Part shown: in pieces, positions 49,606-60,935 of the stretch
Position numbering within the stretch: the stretch's first letter is position 1
Layout: every line of letters starts with the position of its first letter
NCBI GenBank assembly: GCA_003971905.1
Contig: RSEE01000131.1
Location: 93,762 to 157,761 of the forward strand
DNA length: 64,000 bases
Direction of reading: 5' to 3'
From: Moniliella sp. 'wahieum'
Taxonomy: Eukaryota > Basidiomycota > Moniliellomycetes > Moniliellales > Moniliellaceae
Translations under genes and position numbers: made by a program
The notes under the pieces: model-generated
The model's input: the letters and a program-made list of their open reading frames with translations, nothing else
The model's database searches: none
What the model was told of the DNA's origin: nothing

Positions 49606-50898
49606 GGCCTCGGGCTCGGGGACTTGAGCCAGTCCTTCATCGGTCAGGCGGTCCGGGCGGAAAGGCAGGCAGCATGCACGTTCCTGCCACCAGGAGCAAG
49701 AGCACAAGAGCACAAGAGCACAAGAGGCACAGCCGACGGCGCGAAACCAAGCGGATGGTGGTGGTGGTGGTGGTGGTCCAGCTCTCGCGGTGGCGGCGGT
49801 GGCGGTGGGGGCTACGCACCCACACTCCCTCCACCCCAGCATCGAGCATCGAGCATCAGACACTAAGAGATTGGTTTGGGCGGAATTCCCTGGCGGAGTT
49901 GCGGGTTTCGCCTTATCGAATATCGATTGTCCTCTGATCGATCGCCCGGTGGATATCTCCCCACCACCACCACCACCACCACCACCGTCAGCATCAGCAT
50001 CAGCATCAGTATCAGGTTTCCCACCGGCACTCCTCTGCGGCGGGGCATGCCAATCCCCCATCAGTGTCGCGCCCACGACCGCATTGGTGGTTTCGACCCC
50101 CCAGACCGTGAGGCAGGAGTAGTCTCGGCACCCTCCAATCTGTCTTATTGGTTTGTGCGTCTCGGGTGCGGCTGTCCCCATGCTTCTCATAGGGTCGTAG
50201 CGTGCCCTCCCTCGTACTGAGCCTGCCGCTCTGGCGCGTGATAAGGTCCCCATGACACGCGCGTCAATTGATCTGGGCGCCATTGCGTACGGCGCATTGG
50301 ACTGGTTTGCCAATAGTAATACTATAGGTGTGTATTCGACGGGCATTTAATGCCCACTGTAATTGTACTACGTCCGCACCACGCCTGTCGTTCGCGTGCC
50401 TGCTCCAACGGGGTATTTCCCTTGGGCAAGGGGCCGAGCAAGGCCCTCCTTCTCGTCCGGCTGGGTTCGACCTGGCCTGGAACGGTGAGCGCCGAGTATG
50501 CAAACCTGGACCTGATACGTGGAAACAGTAGGAAGTATCGTTCTTTGATGCTATAGGGAAACCGGTTCCTCTTGTTCCCTTGACGGACTGGGATACTTGC
50601 CATCGTCGTCATCCGGCACCTCTGCCCAGTTCCGACCGAGAGTAGCCCAGTCTGGTAAGTACGCCTTGTTTTTTGGTGCTCTGTCCGACACGCACAATTG
50701 CGGATGAGATCGGATGGAAGGCGAGGGTTATATTAAGTGCCCTGACGTAAGCACCCTAGAAGGCACAGGCGGCGCCCACCAGTCTTAGGGTTATAACTCC
50801 ACACGCCTCGCCTCGCCTGGCTTGCGACCACCGTGCGTGCCTCCACCGCCATCGTCACCACCATCGCCATCGAGATTCCCACCACCACCACCACCACC
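49606..50898. promoter_or_regulatory. Divergent spacer, Elongin A / SAS4-like gene
   Basis: 1.3 kb with (CCA)n on the Elongin A coding strand at about 49756-49776, (CCA)n on the other strand at about 49961-49985, CAGCATCAGCATCAGCATCA at 49989-50008, and TGACGTAAGC at about 50742-50751. The (CCA)n at 50880-50898 abuts the ATG of the next gene. No additional gene is seen. Confidence 0.5.
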
Positions 50899-53557
50899 AT
50901 GGCCGCCCCCAAGCGCATCCAGCCCATCCGCGTCCGCCGCTCCCTGCCCGCCGCCGCCGGCGACGATGCCGCGGTGCTCAGCGCCTTTGCACCCGACGAC
51001 CGCCTCGTCGCCCGCGTGCTTCCCGTCGTGCTCACCGACGACCCCGTCCTGTCCGCCCACGCCGAGCCCCTCGTGCCCGCCGCGCCGTATGCGCATGCGC
51101 ACCCGTCCGCGCCTCCCCTGCTCCCTCTGCTCCCTCCGCTGCGTCGTCGCCCCCCCATCCCTGTCCCCGACTGTGGCGTGTACGACCCGGGGCTTGTGCC
51201 GCGCCCGCGCTTCTCGGGCCTGCCCGACCCCGCCGCCATCGAGGACACGTCCGACGACGCATTTGAACGCCGCCACTTTAAACTCGAGCGGTCCGAGAAG
51301 CGCTTGCGGCGTCTGGAGATTGACCGTGTGCGCGCGGACCGTGCGTTGCTCGCGACGCGCATCGACCAGATGCGCGACACAGCTCAGCGCCTCCTCCCCT
51401 CCCTCGAAGCACGGTGGGAACACGAAACTCAGACGTTGGTGATGTTTGGTCTGATTGCGCCTCGGTCCTCGTCTCCGTTGCCGCGCCCGCCGCTCGACCC
51501 CTCCGATCTGGCTACGGCTACGGAGCTAACCACCCTCAAGGCGGACATGTTGCGGCAGGCTGAGCACGCGCTCGAGCGCCACGAGCCCTGCTTGCCGTCC
51601 CGCCACCTGTGATGGGCAAGACGGTGGAGGAGGACACTGTGGCGCGCAAACGCCCGCGCCCGGGGCTGACGCGCCAAGCACGCGCTCAACGGATTCGCGT
51701 AGCCCTCTCGGCCCCACGGAAGGGCGCTAGTCGTGCCCCCTCGCACGTCGCACGCCAACGCGCCGTCGCCTCGGTCCGCTCGGCCGCGCGCGAACGCGAA
51801 AGGCAACGCCAGCGTGTGCACATCTCGGGCCGCACACAGCTCGGGTCCCAACCGACGCTGCAGGCAAAGTCGAAATCATCTACCAAGAACAGGGCGCTCC
51901 CAATATCCATGCACGTACCTCCGGAGGCCGCTTTGCTGCCAAACCTAAATCCGACCCTGACGCCACCAAGGACCCCAAGTCCACTGCTGCTCCTGCCCAA
52001 AGACTCCGCCCTAAACCCCCGGACGATATCCACACCGACCCAACCGTCTTACCCGCCACCTCTTCCTCCCTCGCCGCCGCTGCTGTGCCGTCGCGTCCGT
52101 CGCGCAAGAAACTGACCACGACGCGCAAAACGCTTGTGACGGGCAAGCGCGTCGCAAGCGCCACCTTGTCCACCACCACTACCACCACTACGGCGTCACG
52201 CGCAAGGGCCAAGGGTAAAGCCAGTCGCGCCGAAGCCCAGGCACGCCGTGCACGCGCACGCGCCGCAGCTCACGCTGCCGTAGCCGCCGCGCACAACCCC
52301 GTGTCAGACGAGATGAAACGCGCAGCCGAAGCAGCGGCCGCAACGGCAGCACTTAAAGCTGCCGAACTACGTGCGCAGGCTCAAACTCTCGGCCAGAGAC
52401 GTACAGCCGCAGCTACAGCTGCTGCAGCTGCACGCGCTGCTCTTCGTCGTGAGTTGGGACTTAAGCCCGGACAGACTATCCCCCCCGACTTGTTGGCTGC
52501 TCGGTTGAAGGCTGTACGCGCTTCGGTCTCCGCTGCCTCGGCTGCTACCCGCCCTGGTCAACCCAGAGTCTCGTTCGATGCCAAGGTCCAGACGTTGGCT
52601 AAGAAGCCGTCGGCGTCGGCGTCGGCGTCGGCTGGTGCGTCGGCAGGCACGCCGGCGTCGGCTTCGGTCTCCCCGGCCCCACGCCGCACAAGCGCCGTCA
52701 CGCTCCGCCAGCGCAGCCGCGTGCGGTACGCCGAGCAATCCGATTCGGACATGGACATGGACATGGACACGGGCTCGGGCTCGGGCGGGCCGTCGGAGGA
52801 GGAAGTGGCCGCACCGGCCCGTCGTCCCTTCCTTCCGCTCGTCGCGGTTCCCACCCTCACGCTTCCGCCAGGCGGAGGCTGACGTGCCGTCACTACACCC
52901 TCTGGTCGTCCGGTCCGCGCTGCGGCGCGTAAAAGTCTCCCTGAAATCAGCTTACGTTCTGCCGGTTCCAGGACACGCGGTGCACCTTCCACTTCCACTT
53001 CTGCATCTGCCTCTGCATCTGCATCTACTTCCACCTCTACACGCGCGGCTACTCGACGTACGCGTCACTCGGACCCTGCGCCTAGCGCTCCTGCTACCGG
53101 GTCGGCATCGGCATCGGCGTCAGCTACGCCGCCCACGCGCAGAGTCAAGATTACCCTCCGCCGCGGACGGGACGAGGTAGGACGCGACCCCACTCCCTCG
53201 ACTGCTGGTTTGGCTCAAGGCCCAACCCCGGGCTCTGCCCCCACCCACGTCAAACTCGATGTCGATGTCGATATCGATTCCCACTCTCACACCGCACCCG
53301 TGGGTCACGCGGCGGACTCTGTCGTACCGCCCCCCGCTTCTGGGTCTGGGTCTGGGCAGGGCCACAGCGCCTCGGACCCAGCGGGCGAACCGGGAGACAA
53401 AGGAGACAAGGGGGAGAAGGTGGGATCCGCTTCGGGGTCGGGGTCGGGGTCGGGCGGGAAACGAGCTGGGCGAACGTCCCACCCTCACCCTGCGTACACC
53501 CCTGCGGCCATCAGCGAAGATGAGGCGATGCGCATGTTTGCAGGCTGCTTTGGCTGA
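50899..53557 (+). CDS. Chromatin-associated protein, SAS4-like
   Basis: Start MAAPKRIQPIRVRRS. The best block is GVYDPGLVPRPRFSGLPDPA, then DDAFERRHFKLERSEKRLRR and a heptad-rich helix LEIDRVRADRALLATRIDQM. The order aspartate-x-x-phenylalanine, R-H, E-K-R-xx-R-x-E resembles the Something-about-silencing-4 domain of histone acetyltransferase complexes; I hold this as a suggestion. Further on are RVHISGRTQLGSQPT with a frame-shifted KVEIIYQEQGAPNIHARTSG, a long Ala/Arg/Lys-rich region with KKLTTTRKTLVTGKR, repeated Asp-Met, and a C-terminus TPAAISEDEAMRMFAGCFG. Frame changes occur near 51600, 51870, 52880 and 53160. Composition is typical of a nuclear protein. A (CCA)n tract directly abuts the ATG. 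Confidence 0.6.
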
Positions 53558-54468
53558 TGACCCCGATGCGCTTGACTTGCTTGGTGGGCGTGTCTAAGCC
53601 GCGGTGTACACTTGGGCTGTGGGGCGCACGAGTTTGGGGTTTGGGTTGTGGTTGGGGTTCCCTCTTTCCATGGCGCATCGAATCCCGTGGTTTCCCACTG
53701 GTATTTGTTCGGTCTTATGTGCTGTGGTTGGTGGCTGGTTGGGCCGGCCAGGACAGGGGCTGGGAAGTAGGCTAAGACGGGAAGTACTAAGGTCCCCGTA
53801 GGTCCGCTGGCATGCACGGCCTGGACAGCACAGCGCAGCGCAGAACAGGACAGAGCAGATGAGCGATAGCGTGCAGAGCACATCCATTGCATGGAGTAGA
53901 ACTAACACTCGTACACTCCGGCGTCGTCGGTCTGTCGGTCTGTCGGTCTCTCTGTGGGTGTTTGGTCGATCATTTGGTCGGTCGGATGGGGTGCATCGCA
54001 CCCTGAGATGTCAAGCCGTCGGAGCGGCGTGCTAAAGGCTACTAACCGAGATGTCTGTGGGTACTGAGAGTACCGACAGTCCCGAGTCCCGAGTACCGAG
54101 TATACTGACCAGTTCCCATTCGTATCCCGATTCTTATGGGGCTACTACTCTACTAGCCTTTTGCACACTTTGCCAATCGCATCCCATCGCACACGAGCGC
54201 GCTTCGCCCCGGCACCCGCCCGGCACCCCCAAAGCGAGAGCCGAGCGAGGGAGGCACGCGTGGCCGGCGCGCGTGGGGTTCGGCCATGGACCACTAAACA
54301 GTACTGCTACCCACGACTCACAACCGACATGGAAACTAAACGTGTCGGTGGCAAGTAGGTAGGTCTCACCACTGCAGTTGTGAGATGTGAGCTGTGAGAT
54401 GTCAGCTGCGGTGTCAGGGTGTCCGGGCTGCTTAATGGTCCGAGCGGCCAGCATCGAGAGAACCAAGC

Positions 54469-54500
<32 letters not shown>

Positions 54501-54864
54501 AAGAGAAAGAGAAAGAGAAAGAGAAGAGAGAAAGAGAAAGAGAGAGAAAAGAGAAAGAGTTACATTGCACCTCCGCCCCTCACACACACCCCCTTCCCTG
54601 TCCCATGTCGACGGCCATATAATCCCGCTTGTTGGGTACCTCGTTCCTTCATGAACCCAGAACCCGTACGCATCTGCCCTCGACCATACACGCTACACGC
54701 TACACGCTACACAAGCCCTCACTCCGAACCTGCACCTCGCAACCCCGGCCTTGTACCTTGTGGAAACCAAATCCAATCGCACCGCCCCAAGTACAAAGTA
54801 CAAAGTACAGGCACAAGCACAGGCACAGGCACTCGCAGTGCTCAACGACGCACTAGGCCTGCCT
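53558..54864. repeat. Intergenic with GAAA/GAGAAA microsatellite
   Basis: A (GAGAAA)n purine tract runs from about 54469 to 54560. The remainder, between convergent 3' ends of the SAS4-like and DCP2 genes, shows no supported gene. CTACACG repeats near 54688-54712 and CAAAGTA repeats near 54795-54808 are short. Confidence 0.75.
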
Positions 54865-56922
54865 TCACCGCCGCGGACCCAGCAGGCCCAACAACGCTTC
54901 TTGCTGGGTCGTCTCGTGGGAAGCAGCAGACACAGGCCCAGACACAGGCACAGACACAGGCACAGGCGCAGGCGCAGCAGCAGCAGACCCCGGCGCCGAC
55001 TGGAGCAGGGTCAACAGAGCCCGACTCTGGTCCACCGAGGTACCACTGGACCCTACCGTGCCCACTCTGCCTACTCCCTGCCCAGGTAGTTGACCAGGTA
55101 CCTGTCCAGGCACCTGCGGGAACTGCGGGAACTGCCCAGGGAACTGCCCAGCGAACTGCGACGGGAACTGCCCAGCGAACTGCGACGCGTACGGCGTAGA
55201 GAATTGCCCGGGCACCGAACCCGAACTCGAAGTCGATACCGGTACCGGTACCGAAGGCGACGCAGCGTGCGGACCCGTCGTCGGCGGTGACAAGATGCCC
55301 AACAAGGCCTGTGCCTGCGTCGGAGCTTGCGTCGCCTGGGGTGCAACCTGGGGGGCGGTCTGGGGGGCAGCTTGGGGCGGGGCCTGGGGGGCGCAGTAGA
55401 GGGCAGAAGCAGGCCTAACAATGCCTGGGTTTGATCTTGCGGTTGCGCCTGCGGTTGCCCTTGTGGTTGCACCTGCGGTTGCGTGGGCAGTTGTGGAGGC
55501 AGCTGCGCTGACGCTGGCTGTTGCACCTGTGGTTGCACTTGCATTTGCGGGTACGGGTGCGCAGGTGGCTGGGCAGGGGCGGAGGGTAGGCAGCATAAGC
55601 AGGGTAAACAGGGGGCGAAGCAGTGGTCGTAGGTGCACCCAGGTGCGAAGCTGCTAACAGCGAAGGTGCAAGCGGTGGGAAAGGTGTCGCTGACGAGTAC
55701 GGCGGGGGCGTAGACGTGGATGTGGATGTGGACGTGGGGAACGGCGGGTGCAGCGAGACAGGAAGCGGATGAGACGCCGTCGTCGATGTCGTCGTCACGG
55801 GGATGCCCAGCAGACTGTTCAGGACGTCGTTGTCGGACGCTGGCGGGGTAGGGTCGGTGGGCGCGGGGCCGATGCGGGCGCGAGCGCGTCGGTGCTAGCA
55901 GTCGCGGTTGCGGGTGCAGTCGCGCCGTGTGTGTCGGGCGGGCGCAAGGGATGCTCGCCACGGTGGGCGGCAATCCACGCGCGCAGCCGGTTGACAACGG
56001 GGCGACGTGGTAAAACTTTTGTCCGTTTGTCGTCCGTTCTTCCCGAGCGGCGTTATTCTTGAACGTCGGCAGCTCGTCGAGCGGCAACCAATCAATCTTG
56101 CTAATCTCCTTGCGCGTCAACGTCTTGAACGGGAAACTTTCTTCCACACCCGGCGCAATGTACAGTCGGATCTTGTGGCCGTCCTTGAGATTGGCGTCTA
56201 GGTAGTCGTCGTTGCTGCCGTCGGGACGGGTGGTAAGGTCCAGGATCGGAGCACAGTCGTACCCCGTCTCCTCGTGCACCTCACGCACCGCACACACAAG
56301 CTCCGCCTCGTCTTGGTTGATCTTCCCTTGGGGAAGGTCCAGGTGGGCGACTTCCACCCCTTGACCAGTAGGACCTGTTCGTCCCCCACGCACCCCACAC
56401 ACACACACACACACAGGTCAGTCGATCGGTCTCGCAGCAGCACGGCAGCACACCACGCACCTTGTCCCACGTCTCGTTGAGCAGGATGGCACCGCACACG
56501 GGCACACGCAGCTTGTACTTCATAAAGCTGTCGAACGCCGCGTTGAGGTCGCCGTGCTGGGCAGAGAGGTAGTTCTGGATCAGCGGCACGGCCTGGGCGG
56601 CAGTGGTGAGCAGGTTGACCGAGAAGGCGCGCAGCTTCTTCGACGCCAGATGGGGGTTGATGGGCCGCACAAAGTCCTCGTAGAACCAGTGGCTAGGGAA
56701 GCACGTCAGCGGCGGGAAACCGGGGTTAAGCTTCAAGGGGCTAAGGGGCTAAGGGGACGTACGCCTGCTCGCACTGGAAGTAGATGCGCTCGAGGCTGGC
56801 GAGCTCGCTGGCGGGGAGGTTGACGACGAAGCGCACGGCGAGGTCTTCGAGGACGCGCTCGAAGGAGAGCACGGCGAGGGGGCTGCTGGCGGTGGCCGGC
56901 GGGGGCACGCGGCGGTGGCCAT
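54865..56922 (-). CDS. DCP2: mRNA-decapping enzyme subunit 2
   Basis: Nudix hydrolase that removes the m7G cap in cytoplasmic 5'-3' mRNA decay. The N-terminal regulatory domain (LSFERVLEDLAVRFVVNLP, HWFYEDFVRPINPHLASKKL) binds Dcp1. The catalytic domain begins VPVCGAILLNETWDK and VLLVKGWKSPTWTFPKG; the Nudix box GKINQDEAELVCAVREVHEE followed by TGYD is complete. Box B region KEISKIDWLPLDELPTFK and the Arg/Gly-poor linker follow. Introns are 56693-56762 (donor GTACGT) and 56375-56460 (donor GTGCGT, containing a CA repeat). The Pro/Gln-rich tail carries at least five short leucine motifs (see findings) and ends LLGPRR. Frame changes occur at the G-run near 56332 and twice in the tail. The start ATG at 56922 needs a one-base correction in a C-run. 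Confidence 0.95.
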
Positions 56923-56930
56923 GGCGGGGG

Positions 56931-56970
56931 GGTGGTGGTGGTGGTGGTGGTGGTGGTGGTGGTGGTGGTT
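56931..56970 (-). repeat. (CCA)n tract immediately upstream of the DCP2 start
   Basis: Thirteen GGT triplets on the plus strand (CCA/ACC on the coding strand), ending eight bases before the ATG at 56922. Probably part of the 5' UTR. Confidence 0.9.
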
Positions 56971-57257
56971 GGCCCAAGCAGAAGCAGCCGCCGCCGACAG
57001 GAGCAGTGCGAGCAACCCTAGCGCCGCCCCAACCCTACTGCAGGCAGGGGCGGTGTGATAGCACATCACATGTGACACGTGTGTGACGCATGCTGAGGGG
57101 TGCGTTTGAAAGCCACCGGCGCTTGGCGGGGTTAAGCCTCGGCGATCAAACAGCGTCCCTGCCCGAGGCTTACCCCCAGCAGCCCCAGCCGCCTGCCCGC
57201 CATCCCGAAGCTCCTCCCCCCCCCACCACACGCCTCCCCGCCATCGGCCATCCGCCC
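56971..57257. promoter_or_regulatory. Divergent promoter, DCP2 / uncharacterised gene
   Basis: The start codons are 336 bp apart. At 57061-57090 a tight cluster of CACATG and CACGTG half-sites is present (CATCACATGTGACACGTGTG followed by TGACGCATGC). No TATA box is seen. Confidence 0.5.
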
Positions 57258-57942
57258 ATGTCTGCCTCGGTGCGTCGCCTCTCTGTCCCCGCGTCGCCGC
57301 TGACCCCCTACCCCCCTTACCCCAGACCCCCACCGTCGTCCGTCCCCCACTCGCGCCAGGTCACCACTGCGCTCCAGGCGCTGGCGCAGTACCATGCGCG
57401 CCTCGACGCCCGCCGCGCACCGTGCGCGCCGAGACGGGCGGCAAGCAGCTGGTCATCGTCTACACCGTCGTCCGCTCGCTTCTGTATGCGCCGCAGGAGG
57501 AACGCGTGCTGGTGCCGGCATCTCGCCTGCGCTCGCAGCCGCCGGCCGCCAGCCGCTTGGACGCTGCCATCGTCGCTGCGGGCGATGCGGTGCGCGCACG
57601 CCTCCCGTCCCATGTGCCTGTTATCTACTCGCCCAGTCTGCCGCTCTTGCTGCCCTCGGCACTGGGCTTCTCTCTCTGGGCCGCCCTGCGCCCCCTCACC
57701 CGCGTCACCGCCCGTGCTCCCCCGCTGGCGCCGCATCGACCGCGTCATGCTCCCCTCTTCCAGCTGCATGCCGCCGAGCACTCGCCATGTGGATCTACAA
57801 CATCACTGTTCGCCGCGCATCTGTCCGCATCGCCTCCCTCTGGGCCCTCAACCAGCTCCTAATCGGCGTCATGTCCTTCCCGGCGTACTGGAAACTCAAC
57901 CCGCGCTCCTTGGCCCTCCGCCCGACGCGCACCCGCAACTAA
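57258..57942 (+). CDS. Uncharacterised small protein
   Basis: I do not recognise it. The start MSASVRRLSVPASPLTPYPP is basic and Pro-rich, followed by VTTALQALAQYHARLDARR, then in the next frame GGKQLVIVYTVVRSLLYAPQ with EERVLVPASRLRSQPPAASR and SHVPVIYSPSLPLLLPSALG (likely membrane-inserting), and a C-terminal WIYNITVRRASVRIASLWAL with NQLLIGVMSFPAYWKLNPRS ending RTRN and stop at 57940-57942. Two frame changes are needed, near 57420 and 57730-57780. The basic N-terminus and hydrophobic segments suggest an organelle membrane protein. Confidence 0.55.
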
Positions 57943-58310
57943 TAACGAGATCAAGCAACGTCCAACCCCAGCGCAGGCCAGCAGAAGTCTTCCCGTCCAC
58001 TTCTTTGCCTGTCTGCTTGTGTGTGTGTGTCTGTCTTTCTGTGTGTCGGGCTGCGTTCTTTGTTTCCCCTTCTCCATCTCCCTCTCCTTCTGAACCCCTA
58101 TCGCCATCACCGTGACCATCGCCATGGCCTGTGCCTGTCGCAGCGGTGTAGACAGGGTATACATAGTGGAGGAAGTACCGAGTACAGAATACCGAGTAGT
58201 GCGAGCGCTAAGCGCTGAGGTTGGCCCGAGAGTGGATGTGAGAGTTGAGTTGAAAGTTGAGTGGAGAAGTGAGAAGTGAGAACTGTGTTGCTCAGCTCCA
58301 TGACCCTTGC
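57943..58310. other. Intergenic, convergent 3' ends
   Basis: Contains TG-rich words near 58020-58030, AGCGCTAAGCGCT near 58203-58215, and repeated GAGTTGA and GTGAGAA words. No gene is seen. Confidence 0.5.
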
Positions 58311-60049
58311 TTATGGATCCTCGTCCAGCGGCGCAATCTGGTGAGCCGGAAAGGCACGTGGGTCAGAGAGGCAGACCCAACCACAGAGAGAAGGTAAGGG
58401 TGGGAGCGAGCCAAAGCAAAGCAAAGCAACGGGAGGGAGGGAGGGAGACGTACATTGTACCCAATGCTAGGCAACAACTTATGGCCCGTACCATCTTTCC
58501 ACACGGCAAACGATACAGGCACCATACACTGCACCGACAAGTACCCAGCCTCATCCAATACCATGTGGATCTTGGATGTCGCCGTGGCCGTGAGCGCACG
58601 CACCAACTGCGCAAACGGCCCAAACGAATACTCGTACGGCCCAGCCACCTCCTCACACTGGTACAACCGTACATGACTCGCTGTCGAAACCAACTCGGCA
58701 ACCATGTTGCCCAAGTCCGTCTCGGCTTCCAGGCGAAACGTTCCTGCCCCACCAGCAGTACCATTACCCCCCGCCATTCCATCACGCCACCCCCACCACC
58801 ATCGCGACTGGGACGCGCACGCGAACCAGCGCCGGCACTGGCGCTCGGCGGGTGGAAGGTAATCCGCACACGGCGGCAGGAAGGATGGATGCTCTGCAGC
58901 ACGGCAGCGAGCCAATCGGCATCAGTCACCATCTTGGCTAGCTTGCGTCGGTCCATGTTGAATTGCGCAGGGTACGTCGGGTCGGCAAGCGAAAGCGCAA
59001 GTGAACAGTGCGCTACCACACACGTTTTCTTCCAGCCTGCAACACCCACACGTACACACATACGTCCGCGCGAGTTCCAGTCGACAGTCGAAGTTGGTCG
59101 GGTCGCCGTGGGAAGGGAAGGGCAGGGAGAGTAGGGGGCGAGCTAGGATCAGCATGGCATGCACCACGCCAAGTACAGACGCCAGAGCGCCGGAGAAGCA
59201 AAAGGAAGAGAAAGAGGAGGAGAAAGAGGAGGAAGGGACGTACATGAGATTAAGGCATTCAGCCTGCTCGTGCTCGAGCACAAGCGTAAAGGCAGTGAGC
59301 GAGGTAGACTTGCGGTCACTAAAGTATCGACGGAACGGGTAGACACAGTCGCCTTGGACGTCGCTGTCTCGCCCACAGCAGTGTCCGACGTCATGACGCC
59401 CCATGACGGACCACCAAACACCTCGAGACATTCCAGTAACAAGCGAAGGTCGAGCGTTAGACGGTGCCCATCCCAAGTACAGGCCCACGAAGCGCAGCGG
59501 GCGCTTGCCCAAACGTATCGTCCGCTTGTGGCCCAGCACCGGAGGCGCCACACCAACCCCCGCACACCACCACCTGCGTCCCAGCCCGCATGCACTTGGT
59601 ACTTGGGGAACCAGCAGCGGTCAATGTACGCAAACACTGTGTTCCCGCCACACGACACACAACACAACAGACAACACAGGTCAATAGGTCAGCACGAGCA
59701 CGCCCAGGTCCAACGACACAGCTCCCGCGCGGACGACGCAGGGGACGACAAAGGCAAATGCAAGGCAAATGCAAAGGCAAATGCAAAGGCAAAGGACAGG
59801 GGGAGCAGTAGCAGGAATAGGAGCAGAAGCAGAAGCAGAGCAGGGGGGGACACGTACCCCAGTAATCTGGCTGCGGCACAACAGAGAAACAGAGGTAGCG
59901 CGGATCGACCTGGCATGTGACGGGGGTAGGACCAGTGGCGCTGGACGACACGGCCGGTTAAACGCACGTAGCGCATTCGCTAGCAGACGCACGTCGCAGC
60001 ACTCGGCCCGGAACGCCTCGGGCAACGCAGGTGGCGAGCCTGATGCCAT
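58311..60049 (-). CDS. rad1: DNA damage checkpoint clamp subunit Rad1 (9-1-1 complex)
   Basis: PCNA-like subunit of the Rad9-Rad1-Hus1 clamp, loaded at damaged DNA to activate ATR/Rad3 signalling (homologous to S. pombe rad1 and S. cerevisiae RAD17). Segments in order: MASGSPPALPEAFRAECCDV with RLLANALRAFNR; TCQVDPRYLCFSVVPQPDYW; after a GTACGT intron VFAYIDRCWFPKYQVH; LTLDLRLLLECLEVFGG; LVLEHEQAECLNL; PAQFNMDRRKLAKMVTDADW with LAAVLQSIHP; FRLEAETDLGNMVAELVS; YEYSFGPFAQLVRALTATAT; SKIHMVLDEAGYLSVQCMVP; and a short last exon IAPLDEDP ending at 58311. LSVQCM and the acidic tail match human RAD1 closely. The large intron near 59640-59850 contains an AAATGCAAAGGC repeat. A few one-base frame changes are needed. 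Confidence 0.88.
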
Positions 60050-60935
60050 TCGGAGAGGGGGGGGTAGGAGGTGGGGGTAGGAGGTGGGGGTAGGAGGTGG
60101 AGCCAGAGGTCAGAGCAAGGCACGCAGCGCGGGGCGGGGCAAGTCGTGGCCCAAGGCAGATGGGCGATGGGCGATGGGCGATGGGAGATGGGAGATGGTG
60201 GCAGGACGCGACCAAGGCACGCACGCCCAAAAGAGAAAGAAAAAGAATCGGGTGCCCACCGGACTCGAACCCGCGTGTCATCCCAACCCTAGCCCCGGCT
60301 GTGTGGTGATCGATGATCCTGCGGGGCGTGGGGTTACGGGTAGGTTGGTTCTGCTCCCATCGGGCGGCAGAGGACGAGGGCCGAGGCCGAGGGAGAGAGA
60401 GCAGCCCCATTAGGCGCAGAACAGAGTGGAGAGTGGGCGAGCACAGCGCCAGGCTTCGGGGTGATCGATCAGCTACGCGCTTCATCCATCCATGGCACGG
60501 AACCCCCATTACTCGACGCTAACATCCGATGACCTCGTCCTCTCTTTTCCAGGTTATCGATATCGAGTTGGTACAAAGTACTAACGCGCGAGGTCAACGT
60601 TCATTCATCATTCAATCACCTTCCTACACTAGCGCACAAACACCGTGACGTGACAGGAAAAACTGAAATGGAGGTAGCATAGGGACCGAGAAAGAAAAAG
60701 AGAAAAGACACGGGAACAAGAGATAGGCACAAGAAACAAGAGAAGGAGAGAAACTGACAGAAACCCCGGCGAAAAACATCGAGATACAGCAAGAGACAGA
60801 AAGAGAAAGAAAGAGACAAACTGGGCAAAGAAAGAACAAAGGGGCTTGAAGATGGGAATGGGACGAACGGGAAAAAAAGCACAGGAAAGAGAGGAATCAC
60901 CCACGAGTACCCTGGGTCCTGGTACCCGTAGGCTC
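60050..60935. other. Spacer with short tandem repeats
   Basis: 60060-60100: a GGTGGGGGTAGGA repeat directly upstream of rad1 (C-rich leader on the coding strand). 60157-60198: GGGCGATGGGCGATGGGAGA-type repeat. 60240-60330: tRNA-like 3' sequence (see rejected list). 60650-60900: purine-rich on the plus strand, perhaps the 3' UTR of the GH63 gene. Confidence 0.55.

Noticed and set aside
60245-60330. tRNA-like 3' part (CGGGTTCGAGTCCGGTGGGCAC on the minus strand, partly)
   Set aside because: The T-stem has a central G-G mismatch, and no complementary 5' acceptor (GGTGCCC or similar) or D-arm lies within 150 bp. At most a tRNA remnant.
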